NCBI GenBank assembly: GCA_030737835.1
Contig: CM060848.1
Span: 14,759,254 to 14,823,253, forward strand
Direction: 5' to 3'
From: Acorus gramineus
Taxonomy: Eukaryota > Streptophyta > Magnoliopsida > Acorales > Acoraceae
Length of the DNA stretch: 64,000 bases
The translations under genes were made by a program, and so were the position numbers. The notes below the pieces were generated by a model, which worked only from the letters and a program-made list of their open reading frames with translations, made no database searches and had not been told where the DNA came from. Below are positions 61,047-64,000 of the stretch, piece by piece; positions within the stretch are counted from its first letter, which is position 1; each line of letters starts with the position of its first letter.

Positions 61047-63211
61047 TTAAGGCTGACTGTTGGGCAGCTTGATGAGTATGGAATGCTCAGGTTTGTGATC
61101 GCAGTCGAAATCAAGGTGAACGAAAGCTCGCTCGACTTCGGGGAGCTCTTCGATCTTGATCTGCAATGTCTCTCCTATGGTGTGGGCTTCCTTCAGAGGT
61201 AGATCTTCTGGGAGCTGAATGTCGACCTATTTTTGTAGGAAAATGAAGGTGCAAGATATTGAGAATGAATAAATCAATAAAATTGTGCATGGATTTACCA
61301 AGTAAATAAGTAATAAAACATCACCCAGAAGGGCTCCTTAATCAATGATAAAAAGTCTAAAATAACTGAAAAGCCATGTTTATATGAAAGTTGGACAATG
61401 TTTACATATATGTATACAAGTAAATACAGAAGAAACAATTGAAAGGCCCATGTATATCATAACCATACACTTGCAGCCTTTATGTCAGGTGCTGATACAA
61501 TCAGTCATACTTGTTGTCCTCACTTCCCCTAACCAAGTGTATACAAGTTAGGCTAGGAAAAAGCAAAAATGTATGCATTTAATTCATTCATTTTTTGAAA
61601 ATGTAATGTGCTTCTTCAGACAAGTATGCAAGAATGACTGTCCCTAACATTTTCCTTTTTTGTCAGATCAGTTTTAACATCCTCAGTCATTGATCAATTT
61701 GACTGTTGCTCTGCAACAATGTAATAGTTTGAGTCTCACAAACTGGGTTCTAAAAATTCTCATTTCATAATTACACAAACTTAAGCTCCTCAGAGAGAAG
61801 CCATTTGATTCTCTGACAATCTTGGACATTCTGTAATGATTTCCTAACATCTCTCCCACATTTCCACTGCATAATTTCATCAACTTCATTCCTTGATTGG
61901 GGAAATCTAACATTAATCTCTTAGTTCTTAACCCAGTTCTTATATCTCTGTTGCTGAAGAACAATATAAGAAATTGAACGATCATATAGCTAGTTGCACA
62001 AAGTGTGAAGGGGCGCAGGAGTGTGACTGCAAGAGTATGTAATTAAGAGTATCCTAATTCCTAACTAGTTCATGAATCATCACTTAACAGACTGCATCAA
62101 TAATAACACTTGAATTGGTTTTGAATTTTGGTATATGTTTTACATACTGCAACTCAAATCATTTGCAAAAAAACAACCGTCACCAATAATCTAAGGAAAA
62201 AGTGATCTTCGAGATTCAAGGAACTTTATTCTGTATATACATCTCTCTCCATTCTTCGACTAATTCCATTCATATGCCTCTGTTTGTCCGAATTAGATGG
62301 AGGGGGAAACCTACTCTAGTTGAGAAGCAAAAATTAGATTTTGAATTAACATCAATGTTGTTCTGAATAGATACCTGATTCCAAATCAATGTTTTTGGAC
62401 AGAGAAGACAAAGCTAATAGTTAAAGTCCATACTAGTATTAAGATGATGATATTTATCACTTAGCTGTTATATTATGGAGCCTGATTTCTGTGCGCATAA
62501 TATTGTTGGCGCTCCTTCGAGCTCCCCTTTGAACTCGCGGGGATCTTTGTGTGATATTATTATAAAAGAATATCTCATGTTTTTTATTAAACTTTAGGGT
62601 TTTTATTTTTGTTGTGGCCATTGTAAAAACTTCTCGAAGACAGTGGATTGACCTCTGGTGGATTCTGTGGATGTAGGCAAGGTTTGCCGTTAATTCTTGT
62701 GTCTTTCTTTTGATTTGTTTGATTATTTTATAGATCAATTGGTTCCCAAGATCCTCAATTCCTAATTCTAGTCTTTGCATATTGAATGTGGAATTTAGCT
62801 TATACTTATCCAATCAGAACTAAAAGAGATTCATACAAACAGACAGCCCCAGGGGTCAGTACAGATATGGCGCCAAATGCAGAAATATAGGACATCAAGA
62901 TCTACATACTCATTAGTTTCTACATCATTCAAACTAGAGTAAAGGAAAATTCCAGACTTGCTTATGGACAAAATTTGCATCACTTCATTTAAAATTCAAC
63001 CCAACCTTAAAAAGTGATAAAATTCCAAGATTCTGTCATTTAGTTCTATTGTAAATGAACAATATAAAATAACTAACCTCAACAAAATAAAGAACACCAA
63101 AGGTGTATGCTCGAACAGTGTCAACATGTTTAATTTGAGGATCATGCCTTATGACCAGGTATGTCAACTTCTGCAGCACTTCAGGAGGAGCCGATTGTCC
63201 CACAAGAGATA
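61047..63211 (-). CDS. Metal tolerance protein (CDF family, Mn-type MTP8-11 clade), last two exons
   Basis: Two exons on the minus strand, 63078-63211 and 61047-61226 (TAA stop), joined GAG|GTTAGT...AG|GTCGAC. They read [60 protein letters not shown] and end IKLPNSQP. This is the cytosolic C-terminal domain of cation diffusion facilitators, closest by memory to the plant Mn-CDF group (MTP9/10/11-like), which export Mn2+ into vacuole, Golgi or pre-vacuolar compartments. The six-helix membrane part and its DxxxD metal sites lie beyond the right edge; 63212-64000 looks like intron. The 1.85 kb intron contains an LTR-like fossil. Confidence 0.9.
62470..62780. mobile_element. Possible Copia LTR-like fragment in the MTP intron
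   Basis: Contains GTGGATGTAGGCAAGGTTTG followed by TTCTTGTGTCTTTCTTTTG, a word order I associate with the R/U5 region of plant Copia LTRs. No partner LTR or coding part found. Fossil, boundaries uncertain. Confidence 0.35.
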
Positions 63212-64000
63212 CTGCAACCAAGTGGATACATATTAAAAAAATTCATAAACCAGGAGAATTACATCATGAAGAGAAAGATTTGTAAATGATAAAAAAAAAA
63301 ACCAAAAGAAAGCACAAGGAAAATCTTTAAATGACGGGTTTTAGAAACAAAGAAGTCTCACAAAACTCAAAAGTCAAATTGTACAATCCAAAAGGTATTG
63401 GACAATAGATGTTACAATAATAATTACGATTGTGCTTGTTATATTTAGATCATAAACACTAATAACAAATATCAGAACTAATATCTTTTTCCAGGTTGTG
63501 ATCCAATGATACATAAATTTCTACCTTCAAATTACAAATAACATAATGCAATATTCCTATTAAGGTTTTTTATAATTTCATACTTGATAAGGAGGATAGA
63601 AAACTAGACCAGATTGATTGAAAATGTGAAGATAAAGAAAGGGGAAGACTTTAAAAATCCCCGATAACAAACCACACATAATACAAATGAAGTCTACTCC
63701 AGAAAACTCCAAATATTATCCACTAAATCATTCATGTTATAAATGAGGAAATCTAACTGTATGAATAGAAATAATGAACTGCAGCGATAAGGCACCCATA
63801 ACAAAACAAACTGCATGTAACATGGCTTAATTGCAATAGATGTCAACTAGAAAAATCTAAGATTTTAAGTCATGCTTGTAGCAGGTCAGATTTCCACACG
63901 AGAAAAATTAGCGAGGAGGGGTTTGAGAGAAACTTAATAGGGGAATACATTTTTAGTTAACACCCTCATAGTGTGATGACGATTCAGTAAAATAAGCAAA
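63212..64000 (-). other. Probable MTP intron running off the window
   Basis: AT-rich with no coding match to the MTP membrane domain in this stretch. An intron acceptor borders it at 63212. Confidence 0.5.

Noticed and set aside
1-64000. CRISPR arrays, bacterial operons or rRNA/tRNA genes
   Set aside because: None seen: gene structure is eukaryotic with spliceosomal introns, and no full tRNA cloverleaf or rRNA was recognised.

Overview
This is a nuclear window from a flowering plant. The genes have many short GT-AG exons, the families are land-plant ones (a MUT9-like/PPK/HD16-type kinase, an RFC clamp-loader subunit, a Mn-type CDF/MTP transporter), and the spacers are AT-rich and full of LTR, LINE, SINE, MITE, hAT and Mutator-type debris. 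The species cannot be fixed from the sequence; nothing points to a grass.

Layout. 1-5994 (+): 3' eight exons of replication factor C subunit 3, 5' end outside the window. 7956-8396 and 18442-18882 (-): two nearly identical single-exon EF-hand genes, a young duplication pushed about 10 kb apart. Between them lie a hAT-like MITE (9180-9611) and a broken Ty1/Copia element with both LTRs (10469-16382). The second copy also gained a roughly 1.1 kb fold-back element. 19684-20466: a MITE split by a LINE 3' end. 21461-23914 (+): two-exon gene for a plastid-type protein with a methyltransferase-like fold, with a frame discontinuity in exon 1. 24569-24846: a SINE with a doubled tRNA-like head. 26457-35741 (-): eight-exon gene for a large conserved plant protein of the group labelled 'stress response NST1-like'. 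36-41 kb: AT-rich spacer with MITEs and a GC-rich island. 41412-50815 (+): complete sixteen-exon MLK/PPK-type kinase gene, with two upstream ORFs in its leader and hAT and LINE pieces in its largest intron. 53.9-55.64 kb (+): decayed LINE. 61047-63211 (-): last two exons of an MTP transporter that continues beyond the right edge.

The most interesting part is 56.3-57.95 kb, minus strand. Three tandem copies of a roughly 105-nt structured RNA have box C/D ends, an internal D' box, a UUCG-capped hairpin, and base-pair changes that keep the stems intact. Upstream on the same strand lie another C/D candidate, two weaker H/ACA-like candidates, and a TATA box plus telo-box. I read this as a polycistronic snoRNA locus. 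A 1.24 kb Mutator-like element with a 9-bp target duplication sits about 90 bp upstream of that promoter, and a Tourist-like MITE is nested in its tandem repeats. The other genes are unrelated housekeeping and regulatory genes with no sign of functional clustering.
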